Position numbers and translations under genes: made by a program. A stretch of DNA of 64,000 bases, taken from NCBI RefSeq assembly GCF_029215955.1, contig NZ_JAEMVA010000007.1, positions 1 through 64,000 of the forward strand, given 5' to 3'. This document shows positions 9,619-18,437 of the stretch, piece by piece (the first letter of the stretch is position 1; every line of letters starts with the position of its first letter). Origin of the DNA: Sulfurimonas sp. SAG-AH-194-I05. GTDB taxonomy: Bacteria; Campylobacterota; Campylobacteria; Campylobacterales; Sulfurimonadaceae. The notes beneath the pieces are model-generated. The model did no database searches, was not told where the DNA came from, and worked only from the letters and a program-made list of their open reading frames with translations.

Positions 9619-10430
9619 TTAAAGATATACTTCGTGAAATTACTTCTCTTTTAAGCCCAACTATAGAGAGGGCTTCAAGAGAAGCACAACTTCTTTTGAT
9701 GGCACAAAAAAATGTTGATGAATTATGGTTAATTACAAATCAAAATACAAAACTTGAAAATGTTGAAGAACTATTTGAATGGGCGTTAAGACGTGCTAAA
9801 AATGAGCCTTTTGAGTACATAGTAAATAAGGTGAGTTTTTACAGTGAAGAGTTTTTTATAGGGGAGGGTGCTCTTATTCCTCGTCCTGAAACTGAAATAC
9901 TTATTGATGAAGTTATTAAAAATATTCCGGATCCACATGTTGCACTTACTTTTGTTGAAGTTGGAATTGGGAGTGGTATTATATCTATTATGCTAGCAAA
10001 GAAGTTTCCACATGCTAAAATTATTGCCATAGATATATCTGAAGATGCTTTAAGCGTTGCGCGTATTAATATCCGTAAATTTGATTTAGAGAATAGGATT
10101 GAATTACGTTTAGGTTCTTTACTTCAACCAATAACTGAGCATGTGGATTACTTGGTCTCTAACCCACCTTATATAGAAAATGGAGTGGATTTGGAGTCTA
10201 ACCTTGCGTATGAACCGCAAAATGCTCTTTTTGGTGGTAGTGTTGGTGATGAAATCATAAAAGAACTTCTTGATGAAGTCTTAAGTAGAGATATTAAGTT
10301 TTTTTCTTGTGAGATGGGTTATGACCAAAAGGATAAAATTACAGAGTATTTAAAAGATTATAAATATAAAAAACTAGACTTCTATAAAGATTTATCATAT
10401 TTTGATAGAGGATTTACCTTAAGGTTATAA
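9600..10430 (+). CDS. prmC: peptide chain release factor N5-glutamine methyltransferase
   Basis: PrmC (HemK) methylates the glutamine of the GGQ motif in release factors RF1 and RF2. The 276-residue protein has the helical N-terminal domain and a SAM-binding Rossmann core (EVGIGSGIISIMLA). The family-defining NPPY motif is near residues 187-190 (VSNPPYIENG). The start lies within the end of the M48 gene, overlapping by 19 bases, which implies translational coupling rather than a free ribosome binding site. Confidence 0.95.
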   Translation: MRSSYIVKDILREITSLLSPTIERASREAQLLLMAQKNVDELWLITNQNTKLENVEELFEWALRRAKNEPFEYIVNKVSFYSEEFFIGEGALIPRPETEILIDEVIKNIPDPHVALTFVEVGIGSGIISIMLAKKFPHAKIIAIDISEDALSVARINIRKFDLENRIELRLGSLLQPITEHVDYLVSNPPYIENGVDLESNLAYEPQNALFGGSVGDEIIKELLDEVLSRDIKFFSCEMGYDQKDKITEYLKDYKYKKLDFYKDLSYFDRGFTLRL

Positions 10431-10433
10431 AAT

Positions 10434-10913
10434 TTGAGTAAAAAAATATACATAGATTTTAGTTATTTAATTATGTTGGCTGCCTCTTTTGGTGGTGTTA
10501 TTGTTCTTGGTGCTTTTGTAGCTCCTGTGATTTTTCATACAGATAGAATTTTAGTTGATATGCTAATAGATAACTATAATGCAGGGATCATTATGGGTGA
10601 AATTTTTAGTCGATTTTCATACTGGATTTATGCTGTTGCATTTTTCGTGGCTATCTATGAAATAGTAGAATATAAACAAGGGCATCGCGACAAAATAATC
10701 TTTGCTAGCGCATCTATAACGATATTTACTTCATTGATGTTTAGTGCTGTGTATGCACCTCAAATTTTATCTATGCAAGCTTTAGGTGCTGAAGCTACAC
10801 AAAGTGATACATTTAATAACATTCATATTGCAAGTGAGATAGACTTTAAAATATTAGCAGTTTCTTTAATTATTTTGTTTGTTAGAAGGTTAATGCTTCT
10901 AAGAAGAGCATAA
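10434..10913 (+). CDS. DUF4149-like four-helix membrane protein
   Basis: This 159-residue protein has four hydrophobic helices (about residues 9-30, 63-83, 92-112 and 138-155). It resembles the DUF4149 (TMEM205-like) family, especially in the first helix and the GxxVAPxxF-like segment (GAFVAPVIFHT). No function is established. It starts at a TTG 3 bases after prmC; no in-frame ATG fits. The gene ends 4 bases from the convergent J-domain gene. Confidence 0.7.
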   Translation: MSKKIYIDFSYLIMLAASFGGVIVLGAFVAPVIFHTDRILVDMLIDNYNAGIIMGEIFSRFSYWIYAVAFFVAIYEIVEYKQGHRDKIIFASASITIFTSLMFSAVYAPQILSMQALGAEATQSDTFNNIHIASEIDFKILAVSLIILFVRRLMLLRRA

Positions 10914-10917
10914 CTCT

Positions 10918-11208
10918 TTATCTCTCTCCAAATTTATCGTTCCACCACTCAGCTGGTGTGAAATGACTTCGTTTTATTTTTTCTTCATTAAAATTATATT
11001 CATAATTATTACAGTAATGTACTATTATTTCATAAGCTTCATTAATTAGCATACTCATTTTAGTTGCTTTTGCAACATTGTCTTTATGTTTATCAGGATG
11101 CCACTTTTTCATAAGATTTTTATAGCTAAGTTTAATTTCTTTAAGGGTGGAAGTTTCACGAAGACCAAGAAGAGTTTTGGCCTTTATGAGTTGTTCGAAG
11201 GAGTACAT
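10918..11208 (-). CDS. short J-domain (DnaJ-like) protein
   Basis: This 96-residue protein is essentially one J domain, with the HPD motif at 37-39 (WHPDKHKD). J domains stimulate the ATPase of Hsp70 (DnaK). There is no Gly/Phe-rich region, zinc finger or substrate-binding C-domain, so it is a type III co-chaperone. It lies 9 bases downstream of ftsZ and probably shares its transcript. The ATG start falls inside one copy of the over-represented word CCACATG. Confidence 0.88.
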   Translation of the reverse strand: MYSFEQLIKAKTLLGLRETSTLKEIKLSYKNLMKKWHPDKHKDNVAKATKMSMLINEAYEIIVHYCNNYEYNFNEEKIKRSHFTPAEWWNDKFGER

Positions 11209-11217
11209 GTGGAGTTT

Positions 11218-12333
11218 TTAGTCTTGCTGCTGTCTCATGTATGCAGGAATATCTAAGTAATCACTATTGCCATAGTCACCACCAACAACAAGTTTTGGAC
11301 GTACTATAGCTCTTGGAGTTGCCACTTCTTCACCTACATAATTTTTATCATTTGTAAGTTCTTTTTCAAATCCAGTTGCAACGATTGTAATTTTTACATA
11401 CTCTTCAGATAATGTTTCATCTGTGGATGTCCCAAAAATAACTTCAGCATCTTCATGTGCGCTATCATGTACAACATCCATTGCTTCAGATATTTCCATA
11501 ATAGGAAAATTAGGATTTACTTTAAAGTGAACAAGAACACCCATAGCGCCATTTATCGACATATTATCTAACAATGGCGATTCTATTGCTGCTTTGATTG
11601 CTTCATAAGCAGAGTTTTCACCCTCATGCTCACCAACACCCATAAGTGCCATACCTTTGTGACTCATAACTGTTTGTAAATCGGCGAAGTCAAGGTTAAT
11701 GTCATTTTCTCCATTTGAAAGAATTACACCAGAAGTACCACTTACTGCTTGTGATAAGACACCATCAACAATTTTAAAACTGTCTTTAAGACCTAGCTTT
11801 TTATCGATTACTGAAAGAAGTTTATCATTAGGAATAACAACAATTGAATCACTTTCTTTTTTAAGTTCTTCAAGACCTTCTTCTGCAAGTTTAAGTCTTT
11901 TCTTTCCTTCAAATTTAAAAGGTTTTGTTACAACTGCAATAGTAAGTGCACCTACTTCTTTTGCAATCTGAGCAACAACAGGAGCTGCACCAGTTCCTGT
12001 TCCGCCACCAAGGCCAGCTGATATAAATACAATATCTGCACCATCAAGAGCAGCTTTTATATCTTCATAGTTTTCAATTGCAGACTCTCTACCAACAGCT
12101 GGTTTCATTCCAGCTCCCAAACCTTTCGTAAGTTTCGTTCCAATCTGGAGTTTTACAGCTGCTGAGTCTTCTGCAAGAACTTGCGCATCTGTATTAATAA
12201 GCATCATTTCAATACCAGTAACACCTTCTTTTAACATGTGGCCAATCATATTTCCACCACCACCACCAACACCGACTGCTATAATTCTAGCACCAGTAAT
12301 ATTATTTGTCTCTTCTACTAAAAATGGTTCCAT
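11218..12333 (-). CDS. ftsZ: cell division protein FtsZ
   Basis: FtsZ is the tubulin-like GTPase that forms the division ring. The 371-residue protein has an N-terminal GVGGGGGNMI nucleotide motif, the tubulin signature GGGTGTG (109-115) and the T7-loop region around NPNFPIM. A short linker leads to the conserved C-terminal peptide DIPAYMRQQ, which binds FtsA and other tethers. The gene lies 10 bases downstream of ftsA on the minus strand, the usual ftsA-ftsZ order. Confidence 0.98.
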   Translation of the reverse strand: MEPFLVEETNNITGARIIAVGVGGGGGNMIGHMLKEGVTGIEMMLINTDAQVLAEDSAAVKLQIGTKLTKGLGAGMKPAVGRESAIENYEDIKAALDGADIVFISAGLGGGTGTGAAPVVAQIAKEVGALTIAVVTKPFKFEGKKRLKLAEEGLEELKKESDSIVVIPNDKLLSVIDKKLGLKDSFKIVDGVLSQAVSGTSGVILSNGENDINLDFADLQTVMSHKGMALMGVGEHEGENSAYEAIKAAIESPLLDNMSINGAMGVLVHFKVNPNFPIMEISEAMDVVHDSAHEDAEVIFGTSTDETLSEEYVKITIVATGFEKELTNDKNYVGEEVATPRAIVRPKLVVGGDYGNSDYLDIPAYMRQQQD

Positions 12334-12343
12334 CTCTTACTCC

Positions 12344-13699
12344 TTAAAATAGCTGGGTAGCCCAGTTCCAAAATTTGCTGAATGAACCAGCTTCGTCGTT
12401 ACCTTTCTCTTTTTTGGATGGCAGAGTAACCATTGTGTCTGGAATATTTTCCTCTTCTTGTAATACAGGTACTTCCGGTTCTTCTAAGAAGTCTATACTA
12501 TTTTGTGAAGTAGGTGTTTCATTCGTGTGACGAACTTTTTTATTTACATCTATTTCATAAGGGGTAAATGAAGAAGCACTGTACATTACAAGGCCAACAG
12601 CACTTGCGTATTCTGGATCTTGAAGATGGTCAAAAAGACCATCCATTGGTTTAGGTTTAGCAATACGTACAGGCATAGAACCAAAAGTAGCTATTGCTAA
12701 ATCTCTGATTCCTTCCATTTTTGAAAAACCACCAGTTAAGACAACTCCAGCACCCATTTGATCTTTAAGTCCACTGTTTTCTATAAACTGCGCAAGAATC
12801 ATTAATGTTTCTTCAACACGCGCAAAAATAACATTTTGAACAACTTCTAAAGAAACTTCATGGGTGTTATTTTCATCACCAATGATTGGTAACTCTATAA
12901 GGTCATTTGTTGGCGTTAATAAAGAACCATACTGAAGCTTTACAGAATCAGCAATATTTAATGGTGTATGGAGTGCCATTGAAAGGTCACTAGTTACATG
13001 GTTTGAACCAACACCTAGAAAATCGTTATATTTAATGGAATTTCCTATATGAATAGCAATGTTACTTGTATTCCCACCCATGTCAATGACAGCAACACCA
13101 AGTTCTTTTTCATCATCATTTGTTGTTGCAATTGCTGATGCATATGCGTTGAGAATTACATTTTCAACTTCTACACCAGCACCACGAACAGCTTTTCTTA
13201 AGTTATTAAGATTTGATTTTTGTGTTGTAATAATATGTGTTTCAACTTCAAGTCTTGAAGCATTCATCCCTAGTGGGTCTTCGATAAAGTCTTGATCATC
13301 AACTTTAAAGTTAAATGGTAATGCATGAAGTACTTCAAATTCGTTAGGAATATTAGCATTATAGAGAGAAGTTTGCATTACGCGTTCAATCTCTTTAAAA
13401 CTAATTTCCTTATTTGGTATATTTACGATACCGTTAGAATTCAAACTTTTTGTATATGCTCCAGAAATAGAAACAACAGCACGTTTAATATCACTCCCAG
13501 CTACACGCTTAGCATCTGAAACTGCAGTTTTTATTGACTTCGAAGCAAGTTCTATATTTGTAATACTTCCTTTTTTTAATCCCTGTGCTTTAGTTGTTCC
13601 TGCACCAATTATTTGAATAGAATCGTCTTCATTAATCTGAGCGATTATTGCGCATATTTTAGTAGAACCAATGTCAATGGCTAAAATAGTTTTACTCAA
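12344..13699 (-). CDS. ftsA: cell division protein FtsA
   Basis: FtsA is the actin-fold membrane tether of FtsZ. The 451-residue protein begins with the phosphate-1 motif LAIDIGSTKIC. It has the SHS2-like 1C domain around residues 85-165, the second phosphate loop (AVIDMGGNTSNIAI) and the adenosine motif VVLTGGFSKMEGI. It ends with SKFWNWATQLF, an amphipathic helix expected to bind the membrane. The start overlaps the upstream PpiD-like gene by 4 bases (ATGA type), and ftsZ follows after 10 bases, so the three are probably cotranslated. Confidence 0.97.
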   Translation of the reverse strand: MSKTILAIDIGSTKICAIIAQINEDDSIQIIGAGTTKAQGLKKGSITNIELASKSIKTAVSDAKRVAGSDIKRAVVSISGAYTKSLNSNGIVNIPNKEISFKEIERVMQTSLYNANIPNEFEVLHALPFNFKVDDQDFIEDPLGMNASRLEVETHIITTQKSNLNNLRKAVRGAGVEVENVILNAYASAIATTNDDEKELGVAVIDMGGNTSNIAIHIGNSIKYNDFLGVGSNHVTSDLSMALHTPLNIADSVKLQYGSLLTPTNDLIELPIIGDENNTHEVSLEVVQNVIFARVEETLMILAQFIENSGLKDQMGAGVVLTGGFSKMEGIRDLAIATFGSMPVRIAKPKPMDGLFDHLQDPEYASAVGLVMYSASSFTPYEIDVNKKVRHTNETPTSQNSIDFLEEPEVPVLQEEENIPDTMVTLPSKKEKGNDEAGSFSKFWNWATQLF

Positions 13700-15168
13700 A
13701 ATGAGAGTCCTTCTATGAAAATCTCTGTTGTATACAAGTTTTGAAGTTCTTTAATGAGCCCTTCATTAAACATTGCACTTTTCAATTTTTCAATTGAATT
13801 TTCTTCACTTTCAAGTGAATTATTAAGGATTTTTTGTTCTAAAATTGAATAAAGAACAATATTCCCACTACGTAAGTATATGATACCCTTTTTTTGCTTA
13901 CTAATGAAGAGTTGTGCTATGAAATCGTTAGCATCTTCTGCTGGCATATCGGCAATTTTATCAAAATCTTTACGCGTTAAAAAATCAGATATTGTTCCTT
14001 TAAAGGTCTCGAGTGACTTTTGGGCTGATGCACGAAGTTGTTTTGTTGTTTCATTTTTTATAAAAAGCTCTTTAACATCATCTTTAGCATTAAGAAAACT
14101 TTTAGTTTTTGAAGGATTAACTTTGATAAGTTCAAATGTAAAATATTCTCCATCTATACTCATTGGTTTTAGGTAAGGTGATGTAATAGTAAGTGCCTGA
14201 ATTTTTTCAAGTATTTCTTGTGTAAATGGATTGTTTTTTTGAGAAATTGTCGCAGTATGAATAACTACATCTGAAGATAATTTTTGTTTTTTATATGCAA
14301 TGTATGCTCTGAGTGCCATCTCTTTTGTGTCTTTAGCATTAAGTTCATCAACGACTTTTTCTTTTGCATCTTCAAAATTTAAAATTTTTCCATCTTCATT
14401 TTTAAAGTGGTTTTTATTTGCATCATAATAGGAAGCTATTTTTCCTTCTTCATGTATATTCATAACTTTAGCTTGCTTAATATATTTTACTTCATAACTT
14501 ACTTCACTCATGAAGTCTCGTTGTCTTTGTTCCCAAAAAGGTTTGAGTCTTTCATCTGATGTATCTACTGTAATGTTGGAATCTGTTAAAAGTTTATATT
14601 CTATTTTATCTGCGATATTTGCAATTGTTGTAGAAATTTTTAGTTCATCTTTATTTGGATGTATCGGTAATAATTTTAAAACTTTTTGAATTAGCATTTG
14701 TTTTTTTAAATCTGTTTCATATTCTTTAAGACTTAAGTTATTACTTGATAATGTCTCTTTATATATACTTTTATTAAACACACCATCTTTAAAAAAATGT
14801 TCTTGTTTCATTAGTTCTGCTAAAAGATCAGCATCACTAATTCTCAAATCATACGCTTGTGCAAGATTTAAAAGCAATGCTTGATTTGTTAGCTGATTTA
14901 ATGCTTGTCTTTGAAGACCAAATTGTTTTGCTTTTTCTTCATCAAACTGACCTTGAAACATTTGATTATATTGAGAATAAAGTCTTGAGTAAGACTTTTG
15001 AAGTGTACCCATTGTAATTTCAATATTTCCAACCTTTGCCACTGCTCCAGCTTTGTCACCGTAATTGTACTGTCCCCATCCAACAAAACCAGCCCCAACA
15101 AAAGCTATTGTTGAGATCCAGATTGTTATAATGAGGTATTTTTTATGTCTTTGCATCCATGTAATCAT
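13696..15168 (-). CDS. PpiD/SurA-like periplasmic foldase anchored in the inner membrane
   Basis: This 490-residue protein has one N-terminal transmembrane helix (about residues 12-30) and a SurA_N-type chaperone domain. The helical stretch RQALNQLTNQALLLNLAQAY and the YDLRISDADLL segment are typical of PpiD. I do not see a clear parvulin catalytic core, so isomerase activity is doubtful and a chaperone role is likelier. It acts on proteins emerging from the Sec translocon in relatives. It is the first gene of the foldase-ftsA-ftsZ operon. Confidence 0.82.
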   Translation of the reverse strand: MITWMQRHKKYLIITIWISTIAFVGAGFVGWGQYNYGDKAGAVAKVGNIEITMGTLQKSYSRLYSQYNQMFQGQFDEEKAKQFGLQRQALNQLTNQALLLNLAQAYDLRISDADLLAELMKQEHFFKDGVFNKSIYKETLSSNNLSLKEYETDLKKQMLIQKVLKLLPIHPNKDELKISTTIANIADKIEYKLLTDSNITVDTSDERLKPFWEQRQRDFMSEVSYEVKYIKQAKVMNIHEEGKIASYYDANKNHFKNEDGKILNFEDAKEKVVDELNAKDTKEMALRAYIAYKKQKLSSDVVIHTATISQKNNPFTQEILEKIQALTITSPYLKPMSIDGEYFTFELIKVNPSKTKSFLNAKDDVKELFIKNETTKQLRASAQKSLETFKGTISDFLTRKDFDKIADMPAEDANDFIAQLFISKQKKGIIYLRSGNIVLYSILEQKILNNSLESEENSIEKLKSAMFNEGLIKELQNLYTTEIFIEGLSF

Positions 15169-15201
15169 TGTAGAAAAAACCTTATATTTGTTATTTTTGC
15201 T

Positions 15202-15207
15202 ATTTTA
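15202..15207 (-). promoter_or_regulatory. -10 box for the PpiD-ftsA-ftsZ operon
   Basis: On the minus strand this reads TAAAAT, with the expected transcription start about 27 bases before the PpiD-like start at 15168. An AAGG site (plus strand CCTT at 15180-15183) follows. No -35 element is visible. Confidence 0.35.
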
Positions 15208-15229
15208 GGGGAATTCTCATTAAAACTTG

Positions 15230-15258
15230 ATAAAGATGAGACTTTTATTCGTCTTTAT
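15230..15258 (-). terminator. hairpin at the end of the thioredoxin-fold gene
   Basis: Ten-base arms at 15230-15239 and 15249-15258 pair with one G:T wobble around a 9-base loop. The hairpin straddles the stop codon of the thioredoxin-fold gene. On the minus strand it is followed by CAAGTTTTAATG, a weak T-run. It probably acts as a leaky terminator before the PpiD-ftsA-ftsZ operon. Confidence 0.4.
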
Positions 15259-16072
15259 GAATTATATACATAAATTCTTCTTTATTATTATAGCCCACAA
15301 CTTCTTTGTAACTTTTGAGTGTTTTATAATCAATAAAATATACTATAGGAGAAAATGATTTGTTGTATTTTTTTGGAAAACTGTCTTTTTCTTTATTTAA
15401 AATGAGTGGAATATAATTTTTATGAATTAATGTATTGATTTTTTCTTGTAAAAGTACTCTTTGTTCAAATTTGCGACACCAAGGGCAGTAATTGGCTACT
15501 AAAACAAGCATTATATTTTTTTTCATTTTTTTAGCTTTTTGTACAGCTTCTTTATAAGATACTTCGTAATTCATTTCTTGTGCAAAATTTTTTTCATTAA
15601 TTACAAACTTTTGAAGGGGTTTGTTCTCTTCTATATATTGTTCAGAAAACTTCTCTAAAACACTACTAAGGGCATCTTCAAATTTATCTTCTAAGTTATC
15701 ACCTTCTTCGTATATGAAATGTGACTGTGTTTCATATGTTAATGCAAATGTTTTTTCTTTGGAAGTCTTTCTGTATACTGGCTCACCGATAATAAGCTTG
15801 AGTATTATTACGGATTTTTTATCTACTTTTATAGAACTAACTAAAAGAGCAAAAGCTCTTTCATCGTAGCCCTTATTTTGTATATCTAGCTCATTTAAAA
15901 GAGAAGTTATTTCTTCTTTGACAAGTGTTTTGTAACCTTGTGGAACCTCTTTTGTCATAATCTCTATAACAGTATAGACTTTATTTACTCCACTGAGCGT
16001 ATACATAGTACTTGCACATGCTATGTTACTTATGAGTAAAAGTAAGAAAGCTATTCGTGTATGTTTTTTCAT
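15245..16072 (-). CDS. exported thioredoxin-fold protein (CPWC)
   Basis: This 275-residue protein has a signal peptide (MKKHTRIAFLLLLISNIACAS). A novel-looking N-terminal domain spans about 20-165 and a thioredoxin-like domain spans about 170-265 with the redox motif CPWC (in ANYCPWCRKFE). The C-terminal half resembles DUF255/thioredoxin_7-type proteins that reduce periplasmic disulfides. The N-terminal half I do not recognise. It is divergent from bioA and probably periplasmic. A Cys at the end of the signal (IACAS) could make it a lipoprotein, but the lipobox is poor. Confidence 0.78.
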   Translation of the reverse strand: MKKHTRIAFLLLLISNIACASTMYTLSGVNKVYTVIEIMTKEVPQGYKTLVKEEITSLLNELDIQNKGYDERAFALLVSSIKVDKKSVIILKLIIGEPVYRKTSKEKTFALTYETQSHFIYEEGDNLEDKFEDALSSVLEKFSEQYIEENKPLQKFVINEKNFAQEMNYEVSYKEAVQKAKKMKKNIMLVLVANYCPWCRKFEQRVLLQEKINTLIHKNYIPLILNKEKDSFPKKYNKSFSPIVYFIDYKTLKSYKEVVGYNNKEEFMYIIHKDE

Positions 16073-16085
16073 TATGAGCCTTATT

Positions 16086-16109
16086 TATTGTATAATTTAT
16101 AATACAATA
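16086..16109. promoter_or_regulatory. palindromic operator candidate and promoter between bioA and the thioredoxin-fold gene
   Basis: Perfect 8-bp arms TATTGTAT (16086-16093) and ATACAATA (16102-16109) flank an AT-only centre. Two overlapping TATAAT boxes (16091-16096 and 16098-16103) point toward bioA. The site fills a 50-base divergent promoter region. The TTGTAT...ATACAA layout recalls, but does not match, the BirA operator of enteric bacteria. Repression of biotin synthesis is a guess from position only. Confidence 0.45.
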
Positions 16110-16122
16110 ATATGGATAAATA

Positions 16123-17424
16123 ATGAATAACTTAGAGCTTAAAACAAGAGACTTGGATGTATTATGGCATCCTTGTACACAAATGAAAGACCATGAAACC
16201 TTACCACTAATACCTATAAAAAAAGCACATGGTATTTATTTAGAAGACTTTGAGGGAAATAGTTATATAGATGCTATTAGTTCATGGTGGGTAAATATGT
16301 TCGGGCATACAAATACCTATATAAATTCAAAAATCAAAGAACAGTTAGACACCTTAGAGCATGTGATTTTAGCCGGATTCACACATGAACCAGTTGTGAG
16401 ATTATCTGAGCGATTAGTAAAACTTACTCCTCCTGGACTCGATAAATGCTTTTACTCAGATAATGGCTCAAGTGCGGTAGAAGTAGCTTTGAAAATGAGT
16501 TATCACGCACATTTAAATGATGGAAAAAAAGATAAAAATGTCTTTGTGTCCTTAAAAAACTCTTATCATGGAGAAACAATCGGTGCTCTAAGTGTAGGTG
16601 ATGTTGAATTATACAAAGACACGTATGCTCCACTGCTATTAAAAACACTTCAAACTGCAGTACCTTATGATATGAGTATTGAAGCAGCGAAAGAAGCGGC
16701 AAAAGAATTTGAATTTTTATGTCAAAAAAAAGCAGATACCTTAAGTGCTATTATTTTAGAGCCATTAATTCAAGGTGCTGGGTATATGCATATGTATCAT
16801 CCAGAATTTTTAGTTTTAATTCGACAAATATGTACCAAGTATAATGTTCATTTAATTGCTGATGAAGTTATGGTTGGTTTTGGAAGAACTGGAAAACTCT
16901 TCGCATGTGAAGTTGCAAATATTACACCAGATTTTATTGTCTTATCCAAGGGTTTAACTGGTGGTTACCTTCCTCTTTCTGTTGTAGTAACCTCAAATGA
17001 AATATATGCAAAATTTTATTGTGATTATAATGAACATAAGGCTTTTTTACATTCACACTCTTATACAGGAAATGCGCTTGCCTGTGCAGCTGCAAATGCA
17101 ACACTTGATATTTTTGAAAATGAAAATACGATAAAAAATAATGAAAAAATAGCAGCGTATATGGCTGAGAAATTAAAAACTTTTGAATCACTTCCTAATG
17201 TAAGTACTATTAGACAAACAGGGATGATTTGTGTTGTGGAACTTAAAGGATATAAATCAGAAGAAAGAATAGGACTTAAGATATACCAATACTGTTTAGG
17301 TAAAGGTGTCCTCATCCGTCCTTTAGGACATGTAGTTTATTTTATGCCACCGTATATAATAACAAACAAAGAGATAGATATTATGATGGATACAACATAT
17401 ACTGCTATAAAATCTTTACTTTAA
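16123..17424 (+). CDS. bioA: adenosylmethionine-8-amino-7-oxononanoate aminotransferase
   Basis: BioA is the PLP enzyme converting KAPA to DAPA in biotin synthesis. The 433-residue protein opens with the BioA-type LWHPCTQMKDHE and SSWWVNMFGHTN motifs and carries YHGETIGALSVG. The PLP lysine is in LSKGLTGGYLPLS (about K276), preceded by the cofactor aspartate in IADEVMVGFGRTG. The HPCTQM and SSWW residues separate BioA from other class III aminotransferases. No other bio gene is adjacent. The start uses a short GGA site 6 bases upstream. Confidence 0.95.
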   Translation: MNNLELKTRDLDVLWHPCTQMKDHETLPLIPIKKAHGIYLEDFEGNSYIDAISSWWVNMFGHTNTYINSKIKEQLDTLEHVILAGFTHEPVVRLSERLVKLTPPGLDKCFYSDNGSSAVEVALKMSYHAHLNDGKKDKNVFVSLKNSYHGETIGALSVGDVELYKDTYAPLLLKTLQTAVPYDMSIEAAKEAAKEFEFLCQKKADTLSAIILEPLIQGAGYMHMYHPEFLVLIRQICTKYNVHLIADEVMVGFGRTGKLFACEVANITPDFIVLSKGLTGGYLPLSVVVTSNEIYAKFYCDYNEHKAFLHSHSYTGNALACAAANATLDIFENENTIKNNEKIAAYMAEKLKTFESLPNVSTIRQTGMICVVELKGYKSEERIGLKIYQYCLGKGVLIRPLGHVVYFMPPYIITNKEIDIMMDTTYTAIKSLL

Positions 17425-18011
17425 TCGAAATTAAAATCATTTTTTGATGTATCTAACATGAGTATACGGCAACTTTTTTCTAAAATAGCGAGTTGCTTTG
17501 CCATCTCATGCAAGTCTCTGTGAAAGGCATACACACCATACCCTCGTATAACCATCAGATTCGTTTTTTTTGTTTGAAAATAGTATGTAATTTCACTTTC
17601 AGCCCTGTCGTACCAATCATCAAATTGTTTTGGGTCAAAGATAGTTATAGATCCAATTTCTTTATGTCCAAAATAGTCTTTAGGTGAGATGATATTATGT
17701 TCTAATGAATATGCTGTAGTAAAAGGAGGCATAGAAAAGGATATAAATTTAGCATCTGAAATTTGAGCATATATATTAAAATGTATTCGTGAATCTATAC
17801 TCGCTTGGTTCCATCGATAATCTTTTTTAAAATAAAGTTCAATAAGACTTTTTTCATCAATACTATCAAAAACAGCTTCTTTTGTATTTATAAGAAAACG
17901 ATTGGATTCTGTTTTTGCAGAGATAGACCCATGATAAATACCAAAAAAATCTTTTCTAAACATAGAAAGTGATAAAGAGGACAACTGTGTTTGCAGGTGC
18001 TGTTTATTCAT
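17421..18011 (-). CDS. class II aldolase/adducin-fold protein lacking zinc ligands
   Basis: This 196-residue protein has the class II aldolase/adducin fold pattern: an FFGIYHGSISAKTESNRFLIN opening and a C-terminal GYGVYAFHRDLHEMAKQLAILE helix. The metal-binding histidines of aldolases appear to be missing. The usual HxH position reads SFSMPP, and the usual asparagine-His-Gly reads RGYG. It is therefore probably a non-catalytic or repurposed member; its function is unknown. Its stop overlaps the bioA stop region by 4 bases, tail to tail. Confidence 0.75.
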   Translation of the reverse strand: MNKQHLQTQLSSLSLSMFRKDFFGIYHGSISAKTESNRFLINTKEAVFDSIDEKSLIELYFKKDYRWNQASIDSRIHFNIYAQISDAKFISFSMPPFTTAYSLEHNIISPKDYFGHKEIGSITIFDPKQFDDWYDRAESEITYYFQTKKTNLMVIRGYGVYAFHRDLHEMAKQLAILEKSCRILMLDTSKNDFNFD

Positions 18012-18030
18012 AGTTTATTCCTTATGTATC

Positions 18031-18036
18031 ATTATA
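18031..18036 (-). promoter_or_regulatory. -10 box for the aldolase-fold gene
   Basis: On the minus strand this is a perfect TATAAT, 20 bases before the start at 18011, with an AAGGA site at 18019-18023 in between. The 127-base gap also serves the + gene at 18139; a TATAAT at 18072-18077 is a candidate for that one. Confidence 0.5.
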
Positions 18037-18138
18037 ATAGAAGATGGCTTAGAAAATACAAAATACATTTTTATAATTAAGTTTAAATATATGTAGAGAA
18101 ATGTAAAATGATTGTATCAAAATTAGGGGCAAGTTTAA

Positions 18139-18432
18139 ATGGGTGAATTTTTATATTCGTTAGTCGGCATCATAGGTATTAGTTTTATTATATATAAAAC
18201 ACTTCGTAGTAGCAGGTCTGTTAAAGTTAAAAGTAAAGATCAAAAACGTTTAGAAATTATTGCTGAATATACTGAATTTTTAGAGAGTACATTGATAGCT
18301 ATAAAAGACAAAGACCTTCAACGAGCTAAAAAAATTAGTTTATTGAAAAAATTTAGTGATGAGTTAGCAATGAATGTTTTTTTTGATAAAGAAGAATCAA
18401 ATGAAATTATTTTAAATCTATCAAAGATTTAA
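18139..18432 (+). CDS. uncharacterised small membrane-anchored protein
   Basis: This 97-residue protein has one N-terminal transmembrane helix (about residues 3-20, SLVGIIGISFIIYKTL). A basic stretch (SSRSVKVKSKDQKR) and a helical cytoplasmic tail (EYTEFLESTLIAIKDKDLQRAKKISLLKKFS) follow. I do not recognise a family. A purine-poor leader (GGGGCAAG) lies 9 bases upstream and could be the ribosome binding site. It ends 5 bases from the convergent response regulator gene. Confidence 0.65.
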   Translation: MGEFLYSLVGIIGISFIIYKTLRSSRSVKVKSKDQKRLEIIAEYTEFLESTLIAIKDKDLQRAKKISLLKKFSDELAMNVFFDKEESNEIILNLSKI

Positions 18433-18437
18433 AAAAT

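Noticed and set aside
13880-14176. Open frame on the strand opposite the PpiD-like gene (and many similar ones over ftsZ, argB, rpsA, hemA and others)
   Set aside because: Each is the antisense or shifted shadow of a strongly supported gene and lacks family resemblance or a ribosome binding site.
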